The notes beneath the pieces are model-generated. The model did no database searches, had not been told where the DNA came from, and was given only the letters and a program-made list of their open reading frames with translations. Shown here one piece after another: positions 36,901 to 46,949 of a stretch of 64,000 nt of DNA (position 1 is its first letter; each line of letters starts with the position of its first letter). Origin of the DNA: Zygnema cylindricum. Lineage: Eukaryota; Streptophyta; Zygnematophyceae; Zygnematales; Zygnemataceae. The position numbers and the translations under genes were made by a program. The stretch covers positions 1-64,000 of the forward strand of contig JBBHKE010000537.1 in the NCBI GenBank assembly GCA_037447655.1. Reading direction: 5' to 3'.

Positions 36901-39900
36901 AGTAGTATAGTGTAATAGTAGTGCAGGAGTATAGTGTAATGTTGTGTAGTAGTATAGTATAGTGGTGTATAGCATTATATTAGTATAGTATACAGTAGTG
37001 TAGTATAATAGTACACCGCCCATCGTTAACTAAATTGGTCGTGACTTTTTTTGGCCAATAATCATAAAATAGTGTTAACAACTTTGTTTATTGAAGTGGA
37101 CTACAATCTTCCACATCCCCTTGCACTAAATTAGTATTATTATTTATAATTTTGCATTAACACTAACAAATCCTTCATGCTAATAACAATGGGCTGAGTA
37201 GTATAGTAATGTAGTAGTAAAGTATAATAGTAGTGTAGTATAGTGGTAGCATAGTAGTGTTGTAGTATAATATGAAAGTGTGTAGCATACCGTACATCGC
37301 TATTAGAGTTAGTGAATTGTCAGTGTTAACACTTTTTTAGAATTAACTACACTAGATTAGGTTTTGCGACGTGGCTCATTGTGGGCCACTTACTTAAATA
37401 ATGTTATTAACACATTTACGATTTCGGGTCCAAAAACACGACCTGGAATTTGATTGATTAACTCTAATAGTGATGGGTGGTATAATATAGTATGATTGTA
37501 TTATAGTAGTTTAGTACTGTAATATTAGTATATAGTACTATAGTATATTATTGTATGGTAGTGTAATATAATAGTAGTGTTAGTATAATAGTAGTATAGT
37601 TTAATAGTGTATAACATATAGTATAATAGTGTATAGGAGTATAGTATAATAGTAGTATAATAGGGGTGTATAAAGTACACCGTGTATCGTTATTAGTGTC
37701 AGTGTTTTTTCCTCACGTAAATCATCTTTCCTCTGTGCACACCTGTTGGATTCTTAATCCGATGGTTCCTAAGGAAAGGTAAGGACTCCAAACAGAAACC
37801 GACACGTGTGCTCCGAGAAAAGTTGATTAAAGTGGCAAAGATAACACTGACGCTTATAATGATACACGGTGTGACATAGTAGTATAGTGTAATGGTGTGT
37901 TATAGTCTAGTGTGACAGTCTATAGAACTATAGTATGATAGTATTATAGTGTAATATTAGTAGTATGGTAATATAATACTATAGCATAATAGTAATATAG
38001 TCTAATGGTGCCGAGTAGTATAGTATAACAGTGGGGTTTTAAAATCTGGGATCTAAACTGTTTGTGTTTGATTTTTTCATGGAAACTGAGAAATGTTTGC
38101 ATTGTTTTTGTCTTTTTTGTTTTTTTAACAGCTTTTAAAGGAACCTCTAGTGAAAGAAATTGCGTGTTTTCAAGGTTCTCGGTGAGTTTGGAAACGACAT
38201 TTTCTTTTTTAAATGGATTAAATCATTAAAAAGATGTGAAATTTAAAACTGAAAAAAAAAAAACTGTTTCAAGTCTTCTGCTCAATATACACTTTTGGAC
38301 GATTTTAAATTCCCAATGTTTGTTTGCTTTTTATCATGAAGGGAAAGGGGGGAGGCGGAGAGAAGGGAGAAAGCAAGGGAGTAAGGGGACAGCTATGCTG
38401 TTTCTGTATTGATTTATTATTTATTTTTTAAATGTAGTTGTAAACGAAGGCCAGAAATTGAACCCTTCGCCCTCTTTTTTCCCCCTTGGTTCTCACCGTC
38501 TCCCCATCACGCCACCCCCTTTCTTGTTAACTTGTTTGTTTTTCCTCTTTTTTGATCTTTTCTCCTTGGGAACGACACAGTTCGGCTGTTTCGTCTGGAG
38601 TCGAAATACTACAAACGATCCACAAAATAATTTCCGAGTCTTTCCGTGAAAACCGTTCCATTCCGATTCTGTTTCAAAATTTTGAGGAACACATGAAAAA
38701 CAAGCGCCTAGAATCGATACTCCTTTCCCCGAAAAAAACCATCAATTCATTTTCCGAAAACAAATTCTCCTACTCCCCTTCCCAAACCGGGGGAAATTAC
38801 TGGTTTGATGTAACGGAAATATCAAAAGATTTAGGTTCTGTTTGGGGTCAAGGAGTGGGAGAGGGAGAGGAGAGAGAGAGACGATGGAGAGGAAGAGTGT
38901 CGCAAGAAGTCGGGGAGAGAGTGATAGAGAGAATGGAAGAAGTAAACGCGGAGATTGCAGTGGGAGATTCCCTTGTTTCGGTTCTCCATTCTTGGGCCGA
39001 TCTTTTGGGAGTTACTCTTTTCAATTTAGAGGGTCAGGTGAAAAGAAAGACTTCTTTCTTTATTTGCCTTTTCTTGTGTCTAGTCTCGCTGGTTTTTTAT
39101 GTCTTTCGCTCTTTTTTTTTTGTGAAGTTGATGCTGTCATTTTTTGAAATCGTTTTCTGATCAATTTTGGTCAACACTGGTCAAATTTTGGAACTATATG
39201 AAACTTTGTATAATACGCCATTTTTTATCTCTTTCTTTGGGAATTTTAAAAGTCTTGTGTTGAAAGAGATTAGATCTTACATACATAAAAATTACAAAAT
39301 TATACCTTTTTTTAGCGAACAAATTTTACATTTTAGATGCATTTCAGGTTTTTTAACCAAATTTATTGGTCTTGATTTTTTTTGTTTTGAATAAGTTCAG
39401 TTATCCTATGTAAATTTAATTGTTTATGTTTCTTCCTTTTTTTTTTTGGTTCCTTTTTAACTTCCTTTCTTTGTTTTTCTTTCTTTCTTCCTTCCCGTCG
39501 TTTCTCCTATTATTATTTTCCTTATTTTTTTTCTCCCTTTTTTTGTCTTTGTTCCTTTTCTTCCCTTTGTTTTTTTTGTTTTTTCTTGTTTTGAAACGGG
39601 ACAGGTCCGTGATGAACCAAACGACATCTGGAAAAGTTGGGGAATTCTAAAAATCGAAAAGTGTCTCGATTCTCTCTCTCTCTCCCTTCTCTCCTCCATC
39701 TCCGAGTTCACAACTTTTGGAGAAGTTTGGCATTTGAAAAGTTTTACAGAAATCCAAACTCGTCTCCTTTTATTGCTCACAAGAGTTTGGGTTTTTCATT
39801 GTTCCCTTTCAAAAAAGGACGAACAAAAATCGATTCCTCCAAGCAGCAATGCACCATCTTGGAAAATTCTTTCGAAGGTTTTCCACAACTGTTTGAAATG

Positions 39901-42900
39901 TCTCGGAAAATTAACGACAGGCAGTTTCGTCCTCGACGTGAGAGCCAAAAGAACGGTTATGCCCATTATTTCATCGATTTTAATGGTACTTGATTTAGTG
40001 AGGATTTATAAGTCTCAAAACGGAGTGGTAAAACAGCCGGACTCCATGAAGGAAACTTGTGAAGAAGTGGAATCGATTATAAGACAGTTTGTACCCATTT
40101 TTTGTCGAACAGTAACTATTGAAGAATATGCGGCAATTTCTATGTCAGTCATTCATATGGCATTTGAAAATTTTATTGAAAAGAATATATGGGTGGGAAT
40201 GATGCGAGATCATTTTCCGATTCAAAACCTTTGGAATTGGTTAAAGGAAGAAAACCTTTTTATGGAAAATGGGAAAACTGTTTTATCTTTCACTTTTTTG
40301 ATGGCGCAGGATTATTCTTGTGCTATGTTTTTAATGGCTTCTGGAATATTTCCCGTCTTAATCGAGTATTTACAAAATGTTTCCGAGGGCATAAATAGGG
40401 GGGAAACATCAAAAAGGACGAGTTTAACAAATAACGAAGATGAAAGATTTAAAAGAAAGGGGAGAACGCAATTAAGTATTGGCCCGGAAAGTGCTTTTCG
40501 AGTTTGTTGGGATTCATGGTCGATTTCGCCCGAAAAATTAACTCATTGGGATGAGATTTTAGGGTTAGTTTCCGTTTTACTGAGAACTGTAGGACAAATG
40601 GAATCACGGGAAATTTTGACAGGGGGAGTAATTTCAATTTTGGGGTCTCAAAAAAATCTGATAATAAAAGTTCTGGAAGCTCCAAATGTAAATCAGATTC
40701 AGAAAGGTGAAAATTGGTTCTCCAATGGAAATGGGACAAGTGGTGTGAGCTTATGGAGCGATAGTAATGGTGTGGAGATTGGGGGAGGGGGAGGAGGAGG
40801 AGGAGGAGGAGGAGGAGGAGGAGGAGGAGGGGTTGGCTACGGCAATTTTACTCCAAGGAAAGTTCGCAAAGTTGGACAGCCAGAGATTCGCACCAGTTTG
40901 TCTTCTTTGATAGAGACAAGAAATGTGGCTTTGTTTTTATGTGAAATTTCAAGATTTAGCGAATTTTGGATAGCAAAAGAGAGCTTGACAGATGTTGCTT
41001 CAAAATTTTCGGAAGCAAGTGCGCAGCTTTTGTCTTTTATTGCGAGACCGGGAGGAGGAGGAGAAGACAGCGAGAGAGGGTTTGTGGAAAATGTGAAATT
41101 TTCTTGTCGCCCGGAAACTTGGGAAGAGAGGAAATTACACAAGGAAAGGGCAATTTTGACAGGAATTGATAAGGGGTGGTTTTTCATAGCTACCAAAGGA
41201 AGTTCTCAAATGGATCTTTTGCAAAAGGATGGAGATTCGTCGAAATTGAAAAGCAGTATAACTTTTTCACAACTGGGAGCGGGAGCTGTGGGAGGAGGAG
41301 ATAGCGAGAGAAGTGTTTGTACCCGTTTTACAAGTGAAATTGCAGTTAGTGTGTATAAAATCACATTTTCTCTTTTAGAGTTTCACTTACAGTTGGCAAA
41401 ACAAGCAATGCCTAACGATGTCGTAGTGAGTGGGAGAATAGCTTGTGGACTACCTCCACTCCCTTCTTCGTATGTTCTTCACGGAATTCAGGTCAGTTTC
41501 AGTTTTCTTTCAGTTTTAGTATCCAGTTAAGTTCAAGTGCACGATTCTTTTCAGTTTCATTCAATTTGGTGCATCTGTTTCCTATTTTTTTTATCGTGTT
41601 TTGGTTTCTTTTTTTTTCTCATTTTTTGTGTTTCGGTTCCCTTTTCTTTTTCTTGTTTTCCTGCGTTCATGGAGGAAATTTTCTGCACTGCCATTTTCAA
41701 GCATTTTTTCTGAAAAAGAGATATAAAATCAATTGAGTTATTTTTAATTTCAAATCGACTAACTTACAAAGTAAATGCACAAAAAATGAAACATGAAAAT
41801 GCATCTCCCTCTCCCTCTCCCCTCTCCCTCTCCCTCTCCCTCTCCCTCCCCCTCCCCCTCCCCCTCCCCCCCCCCCCCCCTCCCCCTCCCCCTCCCCCTC
41901 CCCCTCCCCCTCCCCCTCCCCCTCCCCCTCCCCCTCCCCCTCCCCCTCCCCCCCCCCCCTCCCCCTCCCCCTCCCCCTCCAAAACCGATCTTACATTGTG
42001 AGGTCCTTGCCTCGGATTTATTTTTCAGAACAAACCCACGCATTAAGTAAAACTACAAAAAATAGTCGGATCTTCTGTAGACCATCAATATCTTCTTGTC
42101 GTTTTAGTCTTCTTCGTTTTCTAACATCCTCGAAACTTTAATAATCTACCTAATCCCTTTTACCCTCTTTTTATTTCTGTTATTCATACTACTTTTTTTG
42201 CCTAACTCTTTGTAACATTTTACCTCATTTTATGCTGTTTTTACATTCACAGGATCAAGTTTTGGGAATTTTGACTCAAATCGCCTCCAGAACAAAAACC
42301 GATGCTCTTCAAATTCAAAATCGAAGACCTATTCTTGAAATTTGGGATCTATTGACAGGTGTTTTTGAAAGATCAGTTCTTTTGGAATCTTTTTTAATTC
42401 ATTTTTATCGACAAAAACCAGATTCTTCGAGGCCCGAGAAAATGGCTCCCGCGTTCAAAGCTTTCGGAGAAGGTGTTATTTTTTTTCTCTATAAAATTAT
42501 CATGTCTCTCCCTCTCACTCCTCTCTCTCCCTCTCTCCCTCCCTCTCACTCTCCTCTCCCCCCCTCTCCCTCTCTCCTCCCTCCCCCCGGTCTCTTTCTC
42601 TTATCCCTCCCTCCCTCCCTCCCTCCCTCCCTCCCTCCCTCCCTCGCTGATTTAAAACTTTCATTTTTTATTTTTTTTGCTGGTCTATTGAGATCTGAGA
42701 AATTAGGAAAATTGGTGCTTCCCAAGAAGCAAAGCAATAGCTGATCTCCCCGGCTGCCTCTCCCTTACCGGTTGGTTGGTTGGTTGGTTGGGCGGTGTTG
42801 CTGGGATGTGCAGCCGCTCAAGGCGATGCCCACTTCAGGCGCTCCATTCAAAGCACGGAGGACGTCCTCACAACTCTTTTTGGTACAAGATAATTTTTTT

Positions 42901-43083
42901 TTGTTCAGTTTTTCTGGGCGACTACAGAATTCTTTTTGTTTTCTCTCGTTTTCTTTCTGTCAACGAAATAAAAGGGGTTTTTTTTTTCCTTCAGCAAGAG
43001 CTTTCGGCTACATTTTTGAAGTTTTGTTTTTTTTTTTTTTTGCGGTTGTAAAACCATTTTCCGAAACAAACTACTGTGCTTAG
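15772..43083 (+). CDS. NUP188: Nucleoporin NUP188, intron-rich gene
   Basis: Joining the exons given in the next entries yields a protein of about 2,200 residues, larger than animal NUP188 (about 1,750). NUP188 is a stacked-helix scaffold of the nuclear pore inner ring, an alternative partner of NUP93 to NUP205. Family evidence, in order: a helical N-terminal half (APEYAPILLAWAVF); an SH3-like insert (PPGTTGKVIRV, then YQVLVQWD) near residues 530-570; a segment ending NSWRYSRREERWQ; SSPLESSL; MRNAFGKLLSEKF; and a long C-terminal half. Exon phases agree at all but the earliest junctions. Splice sites are GT-AG. Introns range from about 100 bp to 1.9 kb. The stop at 43081-43083 and the region 16176-16716 are uncertain. 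NUP205/NUP192 is less likely because of the SH3-like insert. Confidence 0.88.
17687..18345 (+). repeat. 32-bp minisatellite copied from exon end and 5' splice site
   Basis: The exon ends GCCGCAACCTTACAAAAT and its intron starts GTAGGTTAT. The following 650 bp repeats the same junction about 19 times as degenerate units of about 30-32 bp (TGATGCTACAACCTTACA, then AAATGTAGGTTATG). Many units keep the potential donor word TGTAGGTTA. The array begins at the splice junction itself. Confidence 0.85.
19291..22717 (+). CDS. NUP188: NUP188 exon block 2
   Basis: Exons 19291-19434, 19894-20049 (RRRLQERPAMSLWIEERCVE), 20561-20730, 21154-21313 (FTVDELWKLDEIMKKM, APEYAPILLAWAVF), 21892-21993, 22386-22463 and 22658-22717. 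All seven join in phase, and all carry GT donors and AG acceptors; the 5' edge of 19894 could alternatively lie at 19868 with a phase change. The APEYAPILLAWA segment is the most conserved stretch of the N-terminal half of the family. Exon 22386 could extend left to 22315 in frame, but those residues are hydrophobic and T-rich and are read here as intron. Confidence 0.82.
21314..21501. repeat. Intronic GGGA/GGAG purine tract
   Basis: The tract begins at the exon's donor (GTAAGGGAAGAGAGGGGAGA) and becomes a (GGGA)n/G-run array at 21420-21500. It could form a G-quadruplex on the plus strand or in the pre-mRNA. Confidence 0.7.
22003..22076. repeat. CT dinucleotide microsatellite
   Basis: A (CT)n run of about 60 bp lies in an intron just after the donor at 21994. 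Confidence 0.9.
22757..22905. repeat. Intronic CCCTCT pyrimidine tract
   Basis: Degenerate CCTCTCC/CCCTCT units about 40 bp after the donor at 22718. It is the same composition class as the 2.4-4.4 kb tract. Confidence 0.75.
23657..24763 (+). CDS. NUP188: NUP188 exon block 3 with SH3-like insert
   Basis: Exons 23657-23814 (LRDQFPFCTIPLIRLLASIC, then EGSWPTECV) and 24556-24763 (YDFLYKNVNI, PGLYIPPGTTGKVIRVLDQY, QVLVQWD). The first ends in phase 2, and the second supplies the missing base. The Pro-Pro-Gly-Thr, Gly-Lys-Val and final Val-Gln-Trp residues fit the small beta-barrel that interrupts the helical solenoid in NUP188 but not in NUP205. This exon is the main reason for the NUP188 call. 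Confidence 0.88.
24832..24882. repeat. TA dinucleotide microsatellite
   Basis: A (TA)n run of about 50 bp in the intron following the SH3-like exon. Confidence 0.9.
25241..29182 (+). CDS. NUP188: NUP188 exon block 4
   Basis: Exons 25241-25375, 26012-26097 (ends in phase 2 at AAATTTAAG), 26484-26597 (LLLPQPDVNVIGSCVRILAA), 27063-27137 (WFPQKVCEYFSVSGILEP), 28193-28293 and 29034-29182 (LSFTGELLERGIF, SNSWRYSRREERWQ). All junctions agree in phase. The SNSWRY segment corresponds to the conserved HKWRY region of animal NUP188. In exon 27063 the donor at 27138 is preferred over 27179 because only it restores the frame into 28193. Confidence 0.85.
25683..25845. repeat. Intronic GGGA purine tract
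   Basis: Degenerate GGGAGA/GGGGGA units in the intron upstream of 26012. Frames through it encode Gly/Arg strings and are not coding. Confidence 0.8.
26087..26400 (+). repeat. About 51-bp minisatellite copied from exon end and donor
   Basis: The exon ends CCAAATTTAAG and the intron starts GTCAGATTATTG. The words AATTTAAGGTCA.ATTATTG and TATTATCGAACC recur about every 50 bp (near 26089, 26139, 26190, 26270, 26320 and 26376). Each copy therefore carries another AAG/GTCA potential 5' splice site. Confidence 0.85.
28340..28462. repeat. Intronic CCCTCT pyrimidine tract
   Basis: (CTCCCT)n-like units about 45 bp after the donor at 28294. Confidence 0.75.
29795..34703 (+). CDS. NUP188: NUP188 exon block 5
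   Basis: Exons 29795-29992, 30680-30802 (VVEAITGALRFLAEIL), 31793-31903 (YSGGSSPLESSLFKG, SHILCFQSP), 32513-32611, 34110-34223 (MRNAFGKLLSEKFSK) and 34531-34703 (LLELLLGPQPQVK, then a polar insert and LDSIWAHLQNSS). All agree in phase. SPLE, IRDAF-like and IELF-like words follow the animal NUP188 order. The donor of 30680-30802 is the first of about ten repeated donor-like sites, so a longer form of that exon is possible. Confidence 0.85.
30755..31312 (+). repeat. About 54-bp minisatellite duplicating exon end with both splice sites
   Basis: The exon end (CTTTTTAGCGGAAATTCTTG, AGCCCAGGAATCCAGAGTTG, CTTTCTAAG, then GTTCGT) is repeated about ten times. Each unit has CTTTTAG (3' splice-site-like), GGAAATTGTTGAGCCCA, CCCAGAGTTGC and TCTAAGGTTCGT (5' splice-site-like). 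The first units stay open in the NUP188 frame, then frames break. Confidence 0.88.
32332..32500. repeat. CT microsatellite before a 3' splice site
   Basis: A (CT)n run of about 65 bp at 32391-32455, flanked by CCCTCT units, immediately upstream of the exon beginning at 32513. It doubles as an unusually long polypyrimidine tract. Confidence 0.9.
33938..34072. repeat. CT/CCCT tract before a 3' splice site
   Basis: TCTC and CCCCCTCTC units end about 35 bp upstream of the acceptor at 34109. Confidence 0.85.
35003..39037 (+). CDS. NUP188: NUP188 exon block 6
   Basis: Exons 35003-35552 (LEILSKVVNFLSLLWKN, RDNFWTFLAIPL, ETSILQILSSDIF, then a Gly/Glu-rich low-complexity loop from GGA units at 35354-35412), 36144-36251, 38132-38181 and 38581-39037 (SPSQTGGNYWFDVTEI, then a Glu/Arg loop and VLHSWADLLGVTLFNLEG). 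Phases agree throughout. The FWTFL segment fits the family's KFWENL region. The GGA- and GAGAGA-encoded loops are lineage-specific insertions. One or more short exons may be hidden in the 1.9-kb intron 36252-38131. Confidence 0.82.
37012..37199. mobile_element. Inverted-repeat MITE in NUP188 intron (1)
   Basis: Starts TACACCGCCCATCGTTAACT and ends near GCTAATAACAATGGGCTGAG, an imperfect inverse, with an inner TAGTGTTAAC / GCATTAACACTAA pair. It is non-coding and related to family A. Confidence 0.6.
37289..37482. mobile_element. Inverted-repeat MITE in NUP188 intron (2)
   Basis: TACCGTACATCGCTATTAGA at the left is matched by TCTAATAGTGATGGGTGGTA at the right, with GTTAGTGAATTG-like inner sequence. 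It is non-coding. Confidence 0.6.
37676..37873. mobile_element. Inverted-repeat MITE in NUP188 intron (3)
   Basis: TACACCGTGTATCGTTATTA at the left and TATAATGATACACGGTGTGA at the right. The interior (CTCTGTGCACACCTGTTGGA, then AAACCGACACGTGTGCTCCG) matches the interior of the 9028-9248 MITE, so both belong to one subfamily. Confidence 0.75.
39605..41491 (+). CDS. NUP188: NUP188 exon block 7, 629-codon exon
   Basis: One uninterrupted exon, far larger than the others, from the acceptor at 39604 to the donor GTCAGT at 41492. It encodes the C-terminal helical repeats, including KSFTEIQTRLLLLLTRVWVF, MAQDYSCAMFLMASGIFPVL (family position of the ARTQQGA..AGAGI segment), RVCWDSWSISPEKLTHWDEI, ILTGGVISILGSQKNLIIKV and SLIETRNVALFLCEI. 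A run of about 17 Gly codons (GGA/GGG, 40783-40831) follows residue about 392 of the exon and is probably an unstructured loop from microsatellite expansion. Confidence 0.85.
41796..41981. repeat. CCCTCT then CCCCCT hexamer array, intronic
   Basis: Pure (CTCCCT)n grades into (CCCCCT)n with two long C-runs over about 185 bp. The minus strand is G-rich enough for stacked G-quadruplexes. It lies in the intron between 41491 and 42253; open frames through it are artefacts. Confidence 0.9.
42253..43083 (+). CDS. NUP188: NUP188 exon block 8 (C-terminus)
   Basis: Exons 42253-42472 (DQVLGILTQIASRTKTDALQ, RPILEIWDLLTGVFERSVLL), 42814-42882 (AAQGDAHFRRSIQSTEDVLT) and a tentative final exon 42995-43083 ending in TAG. 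Phases agree. The third exon reads through a T-run giving five Phe, so the true end may instead use a donor at about 43019 and another exon further right. A plausible poly(A) site could not be fixed. Confidence 0.65.
42495..42650. repeat. Intronic CCCT tract
   Basis: CTCTCC units pass into a clean (CCCT)n run at 42606-42645 within the intron 42473-42813. Confidence 0.85.
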
Positions 43084-44100
43084 AACCGATAAGGTACTTT
43101 TTTTCTAGTTTTCTTCTTTCGTTTGTGTTTCTGTAGTACAACTTTTCTGAAGCATTTAGAATCCTTCGCTGTTGTTTTCCCGCCAAAATGTGAATATTTT
43201 TTTTTCTTTTTGTTGGTAGTTGTGGGTCTTACTCGTAGGCAATATCTACCTTTTTTTTTCTCTTTTTTTCATTTGTTCTAAAAGGATTGACTAACCAGAA
43301 AAAAGAAAAATATTAAACAATTTTGCTTTCAATGAGCAAAGGTTTTCAATATGAATAGATGTTTGAAACGAAGCGTATTTTTTTTTGCTTGTGGGTTTGC
43401 TCCCATATTTTAAATTTTGAAAAGTTTATTTTATCTTTCATATGTTTTATTGCGTGCAATATCCAGTCTCCCTCTCTCTCTAACTCTCCACCCCCCACCC
43501 TCCCACTGCCCTGCCTGAACCCTTTTTTTTGTAGTTTTTTTATTCCGTGTTTTTTTTGTTTTTTTCTGGCCGAAATTAGTTTGGGTTTTATTTTTCATCA
43601 TTTTTGACATTTCGAAATTTTCTTTTTCCGGGCAGGAAATCATTTTTTTACGAAAAAAGTCACTGCGGGAAAAAAACGGCGGTCAGAGCGCAAAATGTAA
43701 ACTTCAAAAATTTGAAATCCCAGTTTTATCCATCTCTCTTCCTCTCACTCTACCTCTCTTTCACTCTCTCCTTCTCCCTCTCCCTATCCCTCTCCCTCTC
43801 CTCCCTCTACCACTCCTCCCTTGTTCCATCGCCCTCCCCCTCTCCCACTCCCTCTTCATTGTCCTTGCGCTCGCACTCCATCCCTCTCCCTGTCCCTCTC
43901 CCTCTCCATTGAGCCCTCTCCAACTCCCCTCTCAGCCTCCCTCTCCCTTCCTTTCCCTCTCACTCCCTATCTTCATCTGCTTCTCCCTCTCCCTGGGCCT
44001 CACCTTTAAGTTTTAGATTACCCAGCTCCCGCGTTTGATCTTGGATGTACTAAATTACTCCAAATTGTGTCATTACTCCACATTTTACCGTGAGAGTCTA
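43084..44100. other. Downstream flank: T-rich then CCCTCT tract
   Basis: T-runs to about 43640, then a CTCCCT-type pyrimidine tract (43725-44008). No gene is supported. Confidence 0.6.
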
Positions 44101-44229
44101 AAGATGAAGGCATGTGCTTGAAAACCACATCAGGTCGATATTAGGAAGAAATTTATATACTACGTTAAGACTGGTCACAGAGCAATTTTAACCTTCACTC
44201 TTGGTCTGTCCAACGGTTTATACCATTGG

Positions 44230-44719
44230 ATGCTTTGGTTTAAGCCAAATCCATGTCAGTTTAAACAGTTTAATAAAAAGCAGAATAGACAAACATTTAC
44301 TACTTGTTTTTATTGTTCAGAGAGAGGTCATAGATATAAATATTTTCCTAAACTCAAAAAGGCAAATGAGACAGTGTTATATCGGCCAAGTTGGCAGCAA
44401 AGCCAATATAACTAGGGCTTTTCTGGACATCAGTTACAAAACTTTGTTTTCTTCATCTGACACTCAAGAAGATGAGTCTTTGACCTTTAATGAGCAGGAT
44501 GGCTCGGAGTAATTTGCCATGGAGGCAACAATAGAGGGCTCAAAAGACGCCGGATGGATCATGGACAAAGGGGCATCGGCCCACATGTGTTGGAACAAGG
44601 GACTTTTTACTAATCTGCGGACAACACCTGCAAACAATATTTACTATGCTTGTGGCAAAAGTGTCCAGACTTGTGCTCAGGGTGATATTTTATTGCTGAT
44701 AGATGTAAGAGGAAAGTAG
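44230..44719 (+). pseudogene. copia gag knuckle and protease remnant
   Basis: Around 44300 the translation CFYCSERGHRYKYF is a CX2CX4HX4C knuckle whose last Cys is replaced by Phe. After a stop, 44519-44719 encodes DAGWIMDKGASAHMC, the retroviral-type aspartic protease site with Ser replaced by Lys (normally DSGAS). Both changes predict loss of function. Confidence 0.75.
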
Positions 44720-44804
44720 GAAAAATAGCAGTGACAGAAACTAGAGATCCAAGCAAAATACATCGCATGAACATGGCTGATTCTAAGGAAAATGATGTTC
44801 TCTA

Positions 44805-45573
44805 CTCTGGTGTAATATCTGGAAATGAATTATGGCATAATAGGCTAAAACATGTTTATTATGACAGTTTAACAAAAATGGTGAAAGCTAGGAAATAAGA
44901 GGGTGTTTCTCTCACAGATCAGCAAGTCAAAACTTGTGATGGCTGCTTTTTACGAAAGATACATAAACTTCCTTTTCCACAGGAATCGGATCATAGATCT
45001 ACAAAAGTCTTGCAGCTAATTCACTCGGATGTTTTTTGACCTGCTCAGATGCCAGAAAAGAGTGAAGTGTTCGGACACTTCAAACACTACAAAGCTCGGC
45101 CGGAAAAACTACATGGTGTTCCAATTTTGGAACTCAGATCAGACAATGGAGAAGAGTATATGTCAAAAGAATTAAAAAATTTTCTGTTAGATGAGGGTAT
45201 AAGTCGCCGAATCACTGTTCATTACACTCCTCAGCAGAATGGTGTTTCGGAAAAATTAAACATAACGATTACAGAATGTGCTACATCTATGCTAGCAGAT
45301 AAAAATATAGATTTGAAATTTTGGGCTGGGGCCCTTAACTGTGAAGTTTATATAAAAAATAGAATTTGTTCTAAGTCTATCAGTTTTACACCCTTTGAAC
45401 TTTGGACAGGTAGAAAGGTTGATGTTAGTCATTTCAGAGTTTTTGGAAGTGAATGCTTTGTTTTGAACACCTCACCAAGCACTTGGAAAATAGAACTCAA
45501 GGGTTTACCGGGTATACTTATAAGGTATGATGATACTTCAAAAGGCTACAGGGTATATAATTTTGATCAGTAA
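44805..45573 (+). pseudogene. copia integrase remnant
   Basis: LWHNRLKH and TCDGC form the HHCC zinc site. HSD (first Asp), RSDNGEEY (second Asp) and QNGVSEKLN (Glu) form the DDE core. Stops interrupt it after KARK and after HSDVF. About 25-30 residues between HSDVF and KSEVF are missing. The downstream FWAGALNCEVYIKNR and PFELWTGRKVDV segments are intact. Confidence 0.85.
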
Positions 45574-46020
45574 AGAGTAATTGTGTCTAGAAATATTATT
45601 ATAAAGGATGAGGAAGTTTTAGCAAATCTATTTAGCATGACAGAAAAACAGGTTGAGGAAAAGTCACATTAATATGTTATTTTTTGATACACAGAAAACA
45701 GTTTATTTTCCAGCTGTTCGACAACCTCTTGCGGATCCAGTGTATTCCAATCCTCAGGTTCCTCTTCAATTTCAGATAGAGCAAGCTGAACCGGTCCAAC
45801 AACAACAAAAACAAGTCACAAGACAAACAAGGAACGCCAGAGATCCATCGGTCTCCGCCTCAGAATTTCCAGGGGGAAAGAGATCTAGCAGCCATCTACA
45901 ATCTGGATCACACCTTGCCACCTCTGCTAACTTGAGAAAACCTCAGAATATCCGGGAAGCCTTATCTTCACCCAAAAAAAACCACAAGATTGAGGCGGCA
46001 AACGATAAAATAAATCCATA

Positions 46021-46949
46021 ATGGAAGCTCAAACGTGGGAGTTGGTTGATCTTCTTCCGGACTGGAAAGCCATTAGCACTAAATGGGTATTTAAATTGAA
46101 ACTAAATCACGATGGCACCATTGAAAGATACAAAGCGAGACTTATGGCGAAAGGCTACAATCAGAAAGAAGGAATTGACTTTGAGGAGACTTCTACTCCG
46201 GTGGTAAGGTTTCCAATAGTCAAAATTCTATTAAGTCTAGTTGCAATTAAAAACATGGAAGTGCATCGAATGGATTTTAAAACAACTTTTCTTCATGGAG
46301 AGCTTGAAGAAACAACTTATATAGAGCAACGAGAAATGTACGTAGAGAAAGGAAAAGAAAAACTAGTCTGTAAACTGATGAAATCTTTGTATGGGCTGAA
46401 ACAGTCCCTTAGACAGTGGAACTTGAAGTTAGATGAATTCCTCACTAAGATCATTCTGTGTATGTTTTGCAATGGGAGGATGGTGTACTTTATATTGCTA
46501 TTTATGAAGATTATGTGTTGCTTATTAGCAAATCTATAGATGATATAAATCGCATCAAGAGTGCCTTAAGGCCCAGATTTGAGATGAAAGACCTCGATGA
46601 GGCCAAATACATTTTAGGGATACAAGTGGAGAGAGATAGAAATAAAAGACAGATCATGTTAACTCAAAAGGAAGCTATTGGTTCCATGTTTGAAAATTTT
46701 GATATGAAGGAGGAAAAACGATGCGTCACTCCTATGGAGTATACACAGAAATTAGAAGGAGTTGATTCTAATTTTGGTATTCTAGTTGATGAGAGCTTAG
46801 AGTTTGGGGAGGAGGATTTCATGGCCTCAAAACCATACAGACAGGTAGTTGGTTGTCTCATCTACTTTATGAACTGCACGAGGCCCGATGTAGTACCTGC
46901 TGTGGGAGCCTTAAGTAGAAGTTTGCAGAATCCAAAAAGGTCAGACTAG
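46021..46949 (+). pseudogene. copia reverse transcriptase remnant
   Basis: Encodes WELVDLLPDWKAISTKWVFK, FEETSTPVVRF, MDFKTTFLHGELEE and KSLYGLKQSLRQWN, then after a frameshift near 46460, LYIAIYEDYVLLIS. The catalytic YVDD is altered to YEDY, removing an essential Asp. It ends in PYRQVVGCLIYFMNCTRPDV and a stop at 46947-46949. Confidence 0.88.

Larger units (their letters stand above)
36660..38030. repeat. TAGTATAGTATAATAG degenerate simple repeat
   Basis: The words TAGTATAGTATAATAG and TAGTGTAGTA recur irregularly through the intron and are interrupted by three inverted-repeat elements. Confidence 0.8.

Noticed and set aside
41759-42050. Gly-rich and Pro-rich frames on both strands
   Set aside because: Direct translation of the CCCCCT/CCCTCT array inside an intron.
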